38,330 nucleotides of DNA from Arthrobacter subterraneus (GTDB taxonomy: Bacteria > Actinomycetota > Actinomycetes > Actinomycetales > Micrococcaceae): contig NZ_FNDT01000024.1 of the NCBI RefSeq assembly GCF_900099735.1, forward strand, positions 1-38,330, read 5' to 3'. Under the pieces are notes generated by a model. It was not told the origin of the DNA. It did not search any database and saw only the letters and a program-made list of their open reading frames with translations. This document shows positions 14,533 through 22,608 of the stretch, one piece after another. The translations under genes were made by a program, and so were the position numbers. Position 1 is the stretch's first letter. The number at the start of each line of letters is the position of its first letter.

Positions 14533-15816
14533 CTACATCTCCACAGCGGCCAGGAGGTGCCCCACTTCCTGGCGGCCGAGAACGCGGATGCTGCCCTGGC
14601 GCTGATCGCCGACGCGGATGGGCCCGAACTGGGTCCGGACCAGGCGCTCGACGGGGTGGCCGACGGCGTCGAACAACCGGCGGACCACGCGGTTACGGCC
14701 GGAGTGCAGCACCACTTCCACGAGAACGTGTCCCGGGGTGGAGTCAACGAGCTTGAAGGAGTCGACGCTGGCGATGCCGTCCTCGAGCTCGATGCCTTCC
14801 TTCATCTGGGCGCCGATGCCGTGCGCCATGGGCCCGCGGACCTGCACGAGATAGGTCTTGGGCACCTCGAAGGAAGGGTGGGTGAGCCGGTTGGTCAGTT
14901 CGCCGTCGTTGGTCAGCAGCAGCAGGCCCTCGGTGGCGGCATCAAGCCGGCCGATATGGAAGAGCCGCTCACCCTTGCGGTTCTTCAGGAAGTCGCTGAT
15001 GCACGGGCGGCCTTCGGGATCCTCCATGGTGGAGACAACGCCTTTGGGCTTGTTGAACGCGTAGTAGACCATGGTCTCGTTGAGCTGCAGCCGGATGCCG
15101 TCCACGTGGATGGCTGCGCTGGAGGGGTCGACCCGCACGCCGAGGTCGGTGACGATGGTGCCGTCCACCTCAACCCGGCCGTCGCGGATCATGTCCTCGC
15201 ACACTCGCCGCGAGGCGACGCCGGCGGAGGCCATGATTTTCTGTAGGCGGACGCCCTCGGGGTTGTGGACGTCGAGCCGGTCAACGGGCGGAGCCTTGGG
15301 GCGGCGGGGACGGTGCACTGCGCCGAGGTTTCGGCCGAACCGCTCCTTGCCGAACGGCGCTGCACCGGCTGATGCGCCACGTTGACCGCTGCGTGCTGCC
15401 TTCGGAGCGCCCTTGCTGGCGCCCCCCTTGGGAGCATCAGCACCTCGAGGCGCACCGTCACGCTTGGGCGCACCTGAACCCCACGAAGCTCCATCACGCT
15501 TGGGCGCACCCGCACCCCGTGGAGCGCCGTCACGCTTGGGCGCACCTGCACGCCGTGGAGCACCGTCACGCTTGGGCGCACCCGCACCCCAGGAAGCTCC
15601 ATCACGCTTGGGCGCACCTGCACCGCGCGGGGCACCGTCACGCTTGGGCGCACCCGCACCGCGCGGGGCACCTGCACTCTTTGAACCCGCGAAACCGCCG
15701 CCGGTGCGCGCGGACTTAGCGCTGCCGGCGTCCCTCCCGCTCTTTCCTGCGGAATCGGTGGCAGGGTTACGGCCGGCGCGGTTCCTTCCGGATCCGGAGC
15801 GGGGCGCCTGTGTCAT
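14533..15816 (-). CDS. rluB: 23S rRNA pseudouridine synthase RluB/RsuA family, with a long repetitive N-terminal extension
   Basis: The 427-residue protein has a usual RsuA/RluB core in its C-terminal 240 residues: an S4 RNA-binding domain (VRLQKIMASAGVASRRVCED) and the catalytic segment GRLDAATEGLLLLTNDGEL, where the D is the nucleophilic aspartate. It makes pseudouridine in 23S rRNA. Residues 1 to about 180 form an unusual basic, low-complexity tail made of GAPKRDGAPRGA-type units encoded by a 36-bp tandem repeat (15451-15670). Such tails probably bind RNA non-specifically and are disordered. ATG 15816 has AAGGAC upstream. Neighbours scpB and tyrA are on the same strand. Confidence 0.93.
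   Translation of the reverse strand: MTQAPRSGSGRNRAGRNPATDSAGKSGRDAGSAKSARTGGGFAGSKSAGAPRGAGAPKRDGAPRGAGAPKRDGASWGAGAPKRDGAPRRAGAPKRDGAPRGAGAPKRDGASWGSGAPKRDGAPRGADAPKGGASKGAPKAARSGQRGASAGAAPFGKERFGRNLGAVHRPRRPKAPPVDRLDVHNPEGVRLQKIMASAGVASRRVCEDMIRDGRVEVDGTIVTDLGVRVDPSSAAIHVDGIRLQLNETMVYYAFNKPKGVVSTMEDPEGRPCISDFLKNRKGERLFHIGRLDAATEGLLLLTNDGELTNRLTHPSFEVPKTYLVQVRGPMAHGIGAQMKEGIELEDGIASVDSFKLVDSTPGHVLVEVVLHSGRNRVVRRLFDAVGHPVERLVRTQFGPIRVGDQRQGSIRVLGRQEVGHLLAAVEM
15451..15670 (-). repeat. In-frame 36-bp tandem repeats inside rluB
   Basis: The sequence CGCTTGGGCGCACC (+ strand) recurs at 15461, 15497, 15533, 15569, 15605 and 15641, exactly every 36 bases. Each unit encodes 12 residues of the form APKRDGA(P/S)(R/W)GAG. 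Spacers between the cores differ at several bases, so copies have diverged but the frame is kept. Confidence 0.9.
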
Positions 15817-15840
15817 TGAAAAGTCCTTAGCTGTTGTACG

Positions 15841-16503
15841 TCAGTACGTGGTGTCGTCGAAGTCCTGCAGGTTTTCCAGTCCGGGCAGGTGCGGAGAAAG
15901 TTTGGGCAGGTCAGCGACGGTGCCGATACCCAATCTTTCCAGAAAAAGCGGTGTTGTTCCGTAGAGCACCGCTCCGGTCTCCGGATCGGTGGCGACATCG
16001 GTGACGAGCCCACGTTGAACAAGCGTGCGAACCACCGAGTCCACATTCACCCCGCGGATTGCCGATACCCGCGAACGCGCGACCGGCTGCCGGTATGCGA
16101 TGACCGCGAGAGTCTCCAGCGCTGCCTGTGAAAGCCGTGCGCTCTGACCGTCAAGAACAAACCGTCCGACGACGGCGGCGAACTCGCTGCGCGTGTAGAA
16201 CCGCCAGCCACCGGCGACATTTCGAAGCTCGATGCCCCGGCGCCGGGCCGGTCCGGTATCCGGGCCCTGTCCAGTATAGCCGTCATACTCGGCTTTCAGA
16301 TCCGCCAGCGCTTCGGCCACCCGCTCCACCGGCACTTCGAGTGCCGCGGCGAGCTGCATCTCCGTCACGGGCTCCTCGACCACGAGGAGCACGGCCTCCA
16401 GCGCGGCGGGTACTCCCCCGGGCAGGGATGCCAGGTCCGGCACCGGCGGCTCTGCCGACACAGCGGGCGCGCCCCCGGCGTGGTCCTCAGTGTGTTCGCT
16501 CAT
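15841..16503 (-). CDS. scpB: Segregation and condensation protein B
   Basis: A 220-residue kleisin-partner protein of the SMC-ScpAB condensin, which compacts and segregates the chromosome. Winged-helix domains are visible: AALEAVLLVVEEPVTEMQL near residue 33, and SQAALETLAVIAYRQPVARS with RGVNVDSVVRTLVQRGLV in the second domain. TPLFLERLGIGTVADLPKL is typical of the C-terminus. The start at ATG 16503 overlaps the scpA end by 17 bases and has GAGGGGGA upstream, indicating translational coupling that would help keep the subunits in proportion. Confidence 0.96.
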   Translation of the reverse strand: MSEHTEDHAGGAPAVSAEPPVPDLASLPGGVPAALEAVLLVVEEPVTEMQLAAALEVPVERVAEALADLKAEYDGYTGQGPDTGPARRRGIELRNVAGGWRFYTRSEFAAVVGRFVLDGQSARLSQAALETLAVIAYRQPVARSRVSAIRGVNVDSVVRTLVQRGLVTDVATDPETGAVLYGTTPLFLERLGIGTVADLPKLSPHLPGLENLQDFDDTTY

Positions 16504-17398
16504 GGATTTCCCCCTCGTTCCCGCGCCCGGTTACCGGCGGAACGTCCTGATCGTATTCCTCGCTGATGCTGTCCGCAGTCCACGTCCGCTCACCGGCAGA
16601 CCAGCGTACGGTCAGTTCCCCCAGCGGCGCCGCCTGATCCAGGGCGATCACCATGTCACGGAACATTTCCAGCAGGGCAAGAAAGCGGGCGACGACGACA
16701 AGGAGTGAGTCCGCATCCGCGGTGAGCTGCCGGAAGGACAACACGCCCTGTTCCTGGAGCCGGTGTCCAATGATGTCCGCCTGCTCGCGGACGCTCACCG
16801 CCGGTGCGTGCAGGTGCCCGATGCCGACCTCGGTGGGTGCAGGCTCTCGCGGCTCGAGCGCCTTCGCGGCAAGAGCCGCAAAGTCCGTGGGCGACATCCG
16901 CCAGGTGAGTTCCGGCATCATCGCTGCGAACTGGGGCTCCAGTGCGGCCTGACGGGGGAAGCGGGTGCTCTCCTCGACGAGCCGGGATCCCATTTGACGG
17001 GCGATCTCCTTGAATGCCTTGTACTGCAGGAGACGTGCGAACAGAAGGTCCCGGGCCTCCAGCAGCGCAATGTCTTCCTCGTCCTCGACTTCTCCCGCGG
17101 GCAGCAGCCGGGCGGCTTTCAGATCGAGCAGTGTCGCCGCGATCACCAGGAACTCACTCGCCTCGTCCAGCGAGAAGCTGTCTCCGGCGGCGCTGAAGGC
17201 CCTGATGTAGCCGATGAACTCGTCGGTGACCTTTGCCAATGCGATCTCGGTGATGTTCAGTTCGTGCTTGGAAATCAGGCTCAGCAGCAGGTCGAAGGGC
17301 CCGTTGAAGTTCTCGAGCCGGACTTCGAACCGGCCCGCTTTCCCTGGTTCGGGCAGCGGAAGGGAGGCATCGCCGTCGTCGTAAGCGTCCTGAATCAT
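16487..17398 (-). CDS. scpA: Segregation and condensation protein A (kleisin)
   Basis: A 303-residue kleisin of the SMC complex. The N-terminal SMC-binding region reads FEVRLENFNGPFDLLLSLIS followed by HELNITEIALAKVTDEFIGY, and SEFLVIAATLLDLKAARLLP follows. The C-terminal winged helix lies around VVVARFLALLEMFRDMVIAL. The ATG at 17398 has no clear ribosome site; it is 15 bases after the parA stop, and coupling to parA is likely. The smc gene itself is not in the window. Confidence 0.96.
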   Translation of the reverse strand: MIQDAYDDGDASLPLPEPGKAGRFEVRLENFNGPFDLLLSLISKHELNITEIALAKVTDEFIGYIRAFSAAGDSFSLDEASEFLVIAATLLDLKAARLLPAGEVEDEEDIALLEARDLLFARLLQYKAFKEIARQMGSRLVEESTRFPRQAALEPQFAAMMPELTWRMSPTDFAALAAKALEPREPAPTEVGIGHLHAPAVSVREQADIIGHRLQEQGVLSFRQLTADADSLLVVVARFLALLEMFRDMVIALDQAAPLGELTVRWSAGERTWTADSISEEYDQDVPPVTGRGNEGEIHERTH

Positions 17399-17413
17399 CA
17401 GGCAGGGATGGGC

Positions 17414-18367
17414 CTACGGAGCGCCGCCGCGGGAGATCAGCTCCCGGGCGAGGCTGCGGTACGCATCCGCGCCGGAGTGGTTCCCTGCGTAGGTGGTGAT
17501 GGGCTCTGCAGCGACCGTGGCATCGGCGAACTTGATGGTGCGCTTGATCACGGTCTCGAAAACCTTGTCCCCGAAAGCTTCGACCAGGCGGGCGATGACT
17601 TCCCGGCTGTGGAGGGTCCGGGCGTCATACATGGTTGCCAGGACGCCGTCCACCTGCAGGCGGGGGTTGAGCCGGTCCTGGACCTTCTCGATCGTCTCGA
17701 CCAGCAGCGCAACCGCGCGGAGGGCGAAGAACTCGCAGATCAGCGGAATGATGACGCCGTGCGCCGCTGTGAGTGCGTTGACCGTCAGGAGGCCAAGCGA
17801 TGGCTGGCAGTCGATGAGGATGACGTCGTAATTGTCCTCGACCTTGCGCAGCGCGCGGTCCAGCACCTGCTCGCGGGCAACCTCGTTGACCAGCTGCACT
17901 TCGGCGGCAGAAAGGTCGATATTCGCCGGCAGCAGGTCGATGTTCTCGACGCCGGTGCGCTGGATGGCGTCCTCGATGTTCACCTTGCGGTCCATGAGCA
18001 CGTTGTAGACGGTGACATCGAGCTCATGCGGGTTGGTGCCGAGACCGGCAGAGAGCGCGCCCTGCGGATCGAAATCGACGAGAAGCACGCGGCGGCCGGC
18101 CTCCGCGAGCGCAGCGCCAAGGTTGATGGTGGAGGTGGTCTTGCCGACGCCGCCCTTCTGGTTCACCATCGCAATGACGCGGGCCGGCCCGTGGGAGGCA
18201 AGGACCGGGGGCTCGGGGAATTCCGTGACCGGGCGTCCGGTGGGGCCGATCTCGGAGTCGGTTGCGTCCTTCAGAGTTGTGGAACCCTGTTCGCTACTCA
18301 CGTATCTATCCACGCTTCCGTCTAGTGCTTGTCCAGCAACGAAGTTACTGCTCGCTTGCTTCCCCAC
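17414..18367 (-). CDS. ParA/Soj family ATPase upstream of scpAB (PldP-like)
   Basis: A 317-residue ParA-type ATPase. Motifs are NQKGGVGKTTSTINLGAALA (Walker A), VLLVDFDPQGALSAGLG (A') and VILIDCQPSLGLLTVNALTA (Walker B). It is the gene that commonly precedes scpA in actinobacteria (Rv1708 in M. tuberculosis; the corynebacterial PldP protein is, as I recall, encoded in the same place) and is not the oriC-linked parA of the parAB pair. No parB is nearby. GTG 18367 gives a 65-residue N-terminal tail; a second in-frame GTG at 18301 would shorten it by 22 residues and also leaves the core whole. Its exact role, in division or chromosome organisation, is uncertain. Confidence 0.9.
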   Translation of the reverse strand: MGKQASSNFVAGQALDGSVDRYVSSEQGSTTLKDATDSEIGPTGRPVTEFPEPPVLASHGPARVIAMVNQKGGVGKTTSTINLGAALAEAGRRVLLVDFDPQGALSAGLGTNPHELDVTVYNVLMDRKVNIEDAIQRTGVENIDLLPANIDLSAAEVQLVNEVAREQVLDRALRKVEDNYDVILIDCQPSLGLLTVNALTAAHGVIIPLICEFFALRAVALLVETIEKVQDRLNPRLQVDGVLATMYDARTLHSREVIARLVEAFGDKVFETVIKRTIKFADATVAAEPITTYAGNHSGADAYRSLARELISRGGAP

Positions 18368-18485
18368 GTTACAACCGGTCCCCCGCGCAGCTGTGGAAAT
18401 GCCGCGCGACCGGACCGCGAGCCTTGAGTCTCAAGTTGAGGTTCAATGTTCCGGGGTTCGAGGCCCCCGGACCGCCATGAAACAG

Positions 18486-18527
18486 CAGGACACGCCGCTT
18501 TAGCGTGGGCCAAAGCGGCGTGTCCTG
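18486..18527 (-). terminator. Strong hairpin terminator after the dctA-type gene
   Basis: A perfect 16-bp inverted repeat (18486-18501 with 18512-18527) encloses a 10-base loop, just 26 bases beyond the symporter stop codon. On the - strand it is followed by TGCTGTTTC, a poor T-tract. It also separates this gene from parA, which is transcribed away in the same direction. Confidence 0.7.
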
Positions 18528-18553
18528 ACAAATCAACGCGGGGGCGAGGGTGA

Positions 18554-19981
18554 TCAGCGGGTGGCGCCGACCTTCTCCTCCTCGCGGCCGGCGATGTGCG
18601 CCTCCGCGATGTCGGTGGTGGTTTCCGCGCCGTCCTCGACAGTGTCCGCCCTGGCGTCCTCAAAGTGGCCGGCGCTCATGGTCGATTCGTCGAACGGCAG
18701 GCGTCCGGCGAGCACTTCGTCCACCTGGCTGCGCTCGATTTCCCTGGTCCAGGTGCCGATCAGCACGGTGGCGACGGCGTTGCCGGTGAAGTTGGTCAGT
18801 GCGCGTGCCTCGGACATAAAGCGGTCGATGCCGACGATGAGCCCGACGCCGTCCACCAGATCGGGGCGGTGGGACTGCAGGCCGCCGGCCAGGGTGGCCA
18901 GGCCGGCGCCCGTCACGCCGGCGGCACCCTTGGAGGCGATGATCATGAAGATCAACAGCGAGATCTGCTCGCCGAGTGCAAGCGGGGTGCCAAGGGCAGA
19001 GGCGACAAACAGCGATGCCATCGTGAGGTAGATGGCGGTGCCGTCCAGGTTGAAGGAGTAGCCGGTCGGAACCGTGACGCCGACAACCGGCTTGGAGACA
19101 CCGAGGTGCTCCATCTTGGCGATCAGGCGGGGCAGCGCCGCTTCGGAGGAGGAGGTGGAGAAGATCAGCAGGTATTCGCGGCCAAGGTACTTCATCAGCT
19201 TGAAGATATTGATGCCGGTGACGATCTTCAGGAGTCCGCCGAGGATCACCACGATGAAGAGGATGCAGGTGGCGTAGAAGGCGGCCATCAGGGTGAACAT
19301 GCTCACAATTGCCTGGACACCGGTTTCACCGACGACGGCGGCGATGGCACCGAAGGCGCCGATCGGGGCGAGCCACATGATCATGATGAGGATACGGAAG
19401 ACGAGAGCCTGGATGTGGCCGATGCCGCGCAGGATCGGCTTGCCTGCGGTTCCCATCTTCTGGAGCGCGAATCCGACCAGCAGGGCTACGAACAGCGTCT
19501 GCAGGATGCTCTTGCCGGTCAGCGAGGACAGCAGCGTGGTCGGGATGATGCCGAGGAGGAAGTCAACGGTGCCTTCGCCCTCCTTGGTTTCGGTCTCGTA
19601 GGTGGCGCCCGAAATGTCCAGGCCTTCTCCGGGCTGGACAATATTGCCCACCACCAGGCCGATGCCCAGGGCGAAGGTGGACATCAGCATGAAGTACCCG
19701 AGTGCCAGCCCGCCGACCTTGCCGACTGTGGCGGCCTTCGCGATCGATCCGATGCCGAGGACGATGGTGCAGAAGATGATCGGCGCGATCATCATCTTGA
19801 TCAACCCGATGAAGGCCGTGCCGATGGGCTTGAGGGACTTGGCCAACTCAGGCGCCACAAGACCCAGGACGGCGCCGAGGATCACCGCGGCGATGACCGC
19901 GATGTAGAGGAAGTGGGTCTTGTCGACCTTCTTGCGGGGCTTGTCGACCGAAGCGGCTGACGGTGCAGGCATCTTCGCCAT
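18554..19981 (-). CDS. dctA: Dicarboxylate:cation symporter (DctA family, DAACS)
   Basis: A 475-residue multi-spanning membrane protein that imports C4-dicarboxylates such as succinate, fumarate or malate with protons or sodium. The family hairpin loop motif FSTSSSEAALPRLIAKME and the substrate-binding NLDGTAIYLTMASLF are present, as is FIGLIKMMIAPIIFCTIVLG early on and SEARALTNFTGNAVATVLIG near the end. The hydrophilic C-terminal tail of about 55 residues is acidic. ATG 19981 has AAGGAG upstream. The gene is divergent from a CitA/DcuS-type two-component system (20156-22505), which very probably controls it. Substrate choice cannot be read from sequence alone. Confidence 0.92.
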   Translation of the reverse strand: MAKMPAPSAASVDKPRKKVDKTHFLYIAVIAAVILGAVLGLVAPELAKSLKPIGTAFIGLIKMMIAPIIFCTIVLGIGSIAKAATVGKVGGLALGYFMLMSTFALGIGLVVGNIVQPGEGLDISGATYETETKEGEGTVDFLLGIIPTTLLSSLTGKSILQTLFVALLVGFALQKMGTAGKPILRGIGHIQALVFRILIMIMWLAPIGAFGAIAAVVGETGVQAIVSMFTLMAAFYATCILFIVVILGGLLKIVTGINIFKLMKYLGREYLLIFSTSSSEAALPRLIAKMEHLGVSKPVVGVTVPTGYSFNLDGTAIYLTMASLFVASALGTPLALGEQISLLIFMIIASKGAAGVTGAGLATLAGGLQSHRPDLVDGVGLIVGIDRFMSEARALTNFTGNAVATVLIGTWTREIERSQVDEVLAGRLPFDESTMSAGHFEDARADTVEDGAETTTDIAEAHIAGREEEKVGATR

Positions 19982-20155
19982 GCTGTTAACTCCTTATGCT
20001 GGTAGGCGGCCCGATGGCCGGTTCATAACCATCGTGGGCGTTACAGTGATGTCGGTCACCCTTGCGTTCATACTGTTCGCCGGACCGTACAGAGAACCCC
20101 GGGCGCCCGTCCGCGGAACGGGAAGTCGTCGTGGACGGAAGGAGGATCCGAGCGA

Positions 20156-21796
20156 GTGAAGAACTGGAGCCTGGCCCGTCAATTCTTCGTCGGACAACTC
20201 GTCTTCGTGCTTGCCCTGACCTCGACCATCTCCTGGGTGCTCTACCTCGACGCGGAGGACAACACGTTCGACGCCGCGTCCCAGCGCATGCTCGCCGTGG
20301 CCACCACCTTCGCGGATGACCCGTACGTTCTGGAGTCAGTGGAGTCATCCGACCCCACCGGGCGGCTGCAGCCCTATGCAGTGGAGGTCATGGACGATCT
20401 CGGCGTCGATTTTGTCACCATCATGGACACCGACCGCACGCGCTACACCCACCGGAACCCCGGTGAAATCGGTGGGAAGTACATCGGTTCCATCGACCAG
20501 GCGCTCGCGGGCGATCCCCATGTCGAAGTGTTCACCGGCACCCTCGGACCGTCGGTCCGCGCAATAGTCCCGGTCTTCACGGAAGACGACCTCGTCACCG
20601 CCCTGGTTGCGGCCGGCGTCACCGTGGACACCGTCTCCATTGCCCGTAACGCCCAACTCCCCCTCGTCTGGCTCATCGCAGCCGGCGCGCTGACGGCAGG
20701 CACGCTTGTTTCCCTGGTGCTGAGCCGCCACCTGCGCCGGGCGACCCTGGGCCTTGGCACCGAACAGCTTTCCCGCATGTTCGTCTTCTACGACTCCGTG
20801 CTCCACTCCGTACGGGACGGCCTGGTACTGACCGACCTCCGCGGGAAACTGGTGCTCTACAACGACCAGGCGGCGGCGCTGCTCAACCTCCCGCCGTCGG
20901 CCCCGGGAGACCCAAAGCCGGCCTCCGGCGTCGGGCTTTCCCCCTCCGTGGAGGAGCTGCTCATGAGCGGACGCAGGGCAGTGGATGAAATCCACGTCAC
21001 CGACGATCGGGTGCTGGTGGTGAACCAGGAACCGGCTGTACCGGCCTCCGGAACGAAACCCCTCGGAACGGTCACAACAATCCGCGACCACACAGAACTG
21101 GAGACCCTCTCGGATGAAGTCCAGACCATGCGGACACTGACCGAAGCGCTCCGTGCGCAGACCCACGAGCACGCCAACCGGCTGCACACGATCGTGTCGC
21201 TGATCGAACTTGACCGCCGCGGTGAAGCCCTCGAATTTGCCACCCGGGACCTCCAGCAGTCACAGCAGCTCACCGATGAAGTGGTGGCAGCCATCGACGA
21301 ACCGTTCATCACCGCGCTGCTGGTGGGCAAGGCGGCCCAGGCCAATGAGCGCGGACTGCACCTGGTCATCGACGTGGCCGGGACGGTTGAAACCAGCGGA
21401 ATGGACTCGAGGGACCTCGTCACGATCATCGGTAACCTGCTCGATAACGCGTTCGACGCCGCTGCCTCCTCTTCGGAGCGGTCCGTCACGCTCGCGGTGT
21501 ATACCGAGGGCGAGGCTGAGGAAACGATCGTCATTGAAGTCAGCGACAGCGGGCCGGGGCTCAGCGACGCACAGCTCGGGAACGTCTTCACACTGGGGTC
21601 CAGCTCAAAAGGTGCGGCCGGAACGCGCGGCCTGGGCCTGGCGCTTGTCCGGCAGGCCGTGCACCGGCTGGGCGGGACCATCCGGGTCACCAACGACGGC
21701 GGTGCCCTCTTTACCGTCCGCCTCCCGGCGGTGCCGCGCGCAGACCATCCGCAGACGGCGAACCGCTCGGGTGAGGGAGAGTTGCCCCGTGACTGA
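20156..21796 (+). CDS. CitA/DcuS-type sensor histidine kinase
   Basis: The 546-residue protein has one membrane helix at about residues 9-30, an extracytoplasmic sensor domain to about 165 (ASQRMLAVATTFADDPYVLE, DFVTIMDTDRTRYTHRNPGE, GKYIG, the layout of citrate/C4-dicarboxylate sensors), a second helix, a PAS region (SVRDGLVLTDLRGKLVLYND) and a kinase core. The phosphoacceptor is H337 in RAQTHEHANRLHTIVSLIEL. The ATPase part shows NLLDNAFDAA, DSGPGL and GLGLAL. It probably senses a di- or tricarboxylate outside the cell. The GTG at 20156 follows AAGGAGG by about ten bases. The response regulator overlaps its end by 8 bases. Confidence 0.93.
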   Translation: MKNWSLARQFFVGQLVFVLALTSTISWVLYLDAEDNTFDAASQRMLAVATTFADDPYVLESVESSDPTGRLQPYAVEVMDDLGVDFVTIMDTDRTRYTHRNPGEIGGKYIGSIDQALAGDPHVEVFTGTLGPSVRAIVPVFTEDDLVTALVAAGVTVDTVSIARNAQLPLVWLIAAGALTAGTLVSLVLSRHLRRATLGLGTEQLSRMFVFYDSVLHSVRDGLVLTDLRGKLVLYNDQAAALLNLPPSAPGDPKPASGVGLSPSVEELLMSGRRAVDEIHVTDDRVLVVNQEPAVPASGTKPLGTVTTIRDHTELETLSDEVQTMRTLTEALRAQTHEHANRLHTIVSLIELDRRGEALEFATRDLQQSQQLTDEVVAAIDEPFITALLVGKAAQANERGLHLVIDVAGTVETSGMDSRDLVTIIGNLLDNAFDAAASSSERSVTLAVYTEGEAEETIVIEVSDSGPGLSDAQLGNVFTLGSSSKGAAGTRGLGLALVRQAVHRLGGTIRVTNDGGALFTVRLPAVPRADHPQTANRSGEGELPRD

Positions 21797-22505
21797 TGCC
21801 TCCATGACCCGCCCCATCCGCGTCCTGGTCGTCGAGGACGATCCGATTGCCGCTGAGGCGCACGCGCTGTACGTGCAGCGGCTGGACGGCTTCGAACTGG
21901 CCGGCTCCGCAGCCACCGGCTCCGATGCGCTCGCAATACTGCGCGGACAGCGGGAGCCGGCGGGCGGGGTGGTCGATCTGGTGCTGCTGGATATGAACCT
22001 TCCCGATCTTCACGGCCTGGACATCATTCGGAGGATCCGGGGCTCGGGCAGTTCCGTGGACATCATCGCCATCACGGCTGTGCGGGAACTCGGAGTCGTG
22101 CGCTCAGCCATTTCGTCCGGCATTGTGCAGTATCTGATCAAGCCCTTCACCTACTCGGCGTTCAGCGAAAAACTCGGCAACTACCGGCAGTTCCGTGAAA
22201 ACCTGCAGGCTCAGGCCTCCTCCACCACCCAGTCAGAAGTGGACAATGCGCTCGCGGCGCTGCGTCCGGCGTCGCAGGGAAGTCTCCCAAAGGGGCTGTC
22301 CGAGGAGACGCTCCGCGCCGTCGTGTCCTTTCTGTCGTCAGCATCCGAGCCGGTGTCTGCCGTGGAGGCGGCATCCGCACTTGAGCTCTCGCGGGTCACC
22401 GCGAGGCGGTATCTTGAACATCTTGCTGACAGCGGCTCGGCCCGGCGCATGCCGCGCTACGGAACGCGCGGCCGGCCGGAGCTGGAGTACACCTGGAACC
22501 GGTGA
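21789..22505 (+). CDS. CitB/DcuR-type response regulator
   Basis: A 238-residue response regulator paired with the preceding kinase. The receiver domain shows VLVVEDDPIAAEAH, the phosphorylated aspartate D68 in LVLLDMNLPDLHG, the conserved threonine in IITAIT-like AITAVRELG and the lysine in LIKPFTYSAF. The C-terminal DNA-binding domain reads VSAVEAASALELSRVTARRY with LEHLADSGSARRM. GTG 21789 is chosen because AGGGAGAG lies 7 bases upstream; it overlaps the kinase stop codon. The likely target is the divergent dctA-type gene; control of the citrate synthase that follows is also possible. Confidence 0.92.
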   Translation: MTDASMTRPIRVLVVEDDPIAAEAHALYVQRLDGFELAGSAATGSDALAILRGQREPAGGVVDLVLLDMNLPDLHGLDIIRRIRGSGSSVDIIAITAVRELGVVRSAISSGIVQYLIKPFTYSAFSEKLGNYRQFRENLQAQASSTTQSEVDNALAALRPASQGSLPKGLSEETLRAVVSFLSSASEPVSAVEAASALELSRVTARRYLEHLADSGSARRMPRYGTRGRPELEYTWNR

Positions 22506-22608
22506 GGTTCCCAGCTTTCGTAAGGACTGTCACCAACGCGTGGTGTGATGGGGTCGGCGCGCGTACGCTGGAGTCGATCACGGCTGATGGGACAAAGGAG
22601 TCAAAGGC

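Noticed and set aside
13978..15246. Long open frame on the + strand opposite tyrA and rluB
   Set aside because: It is the shadow of GC-rich codons: it crosses two well-recognised genes, has no family-like motifs and is rich in G, D, H and R.
15451..15670. Regular 36-bp spacing looked like a CRISPR array
   Set aside because: The copies are directly tandem with no unique spacers, and they stay in frame within rluB.
16763..18325. 520-codon open frame on the + strand opposite scpA and parA
   Set aside because: It spans two conserved genes on the other strand and shows no recognisable motif or ribosome site.
18596..19960. 454-codon open frame on the + strand opposite the symporter gene
   Set aside because: Its product is an unbroken run of D, G, H, Q and E, the mirror image of hydrophobic codons in the symporter.
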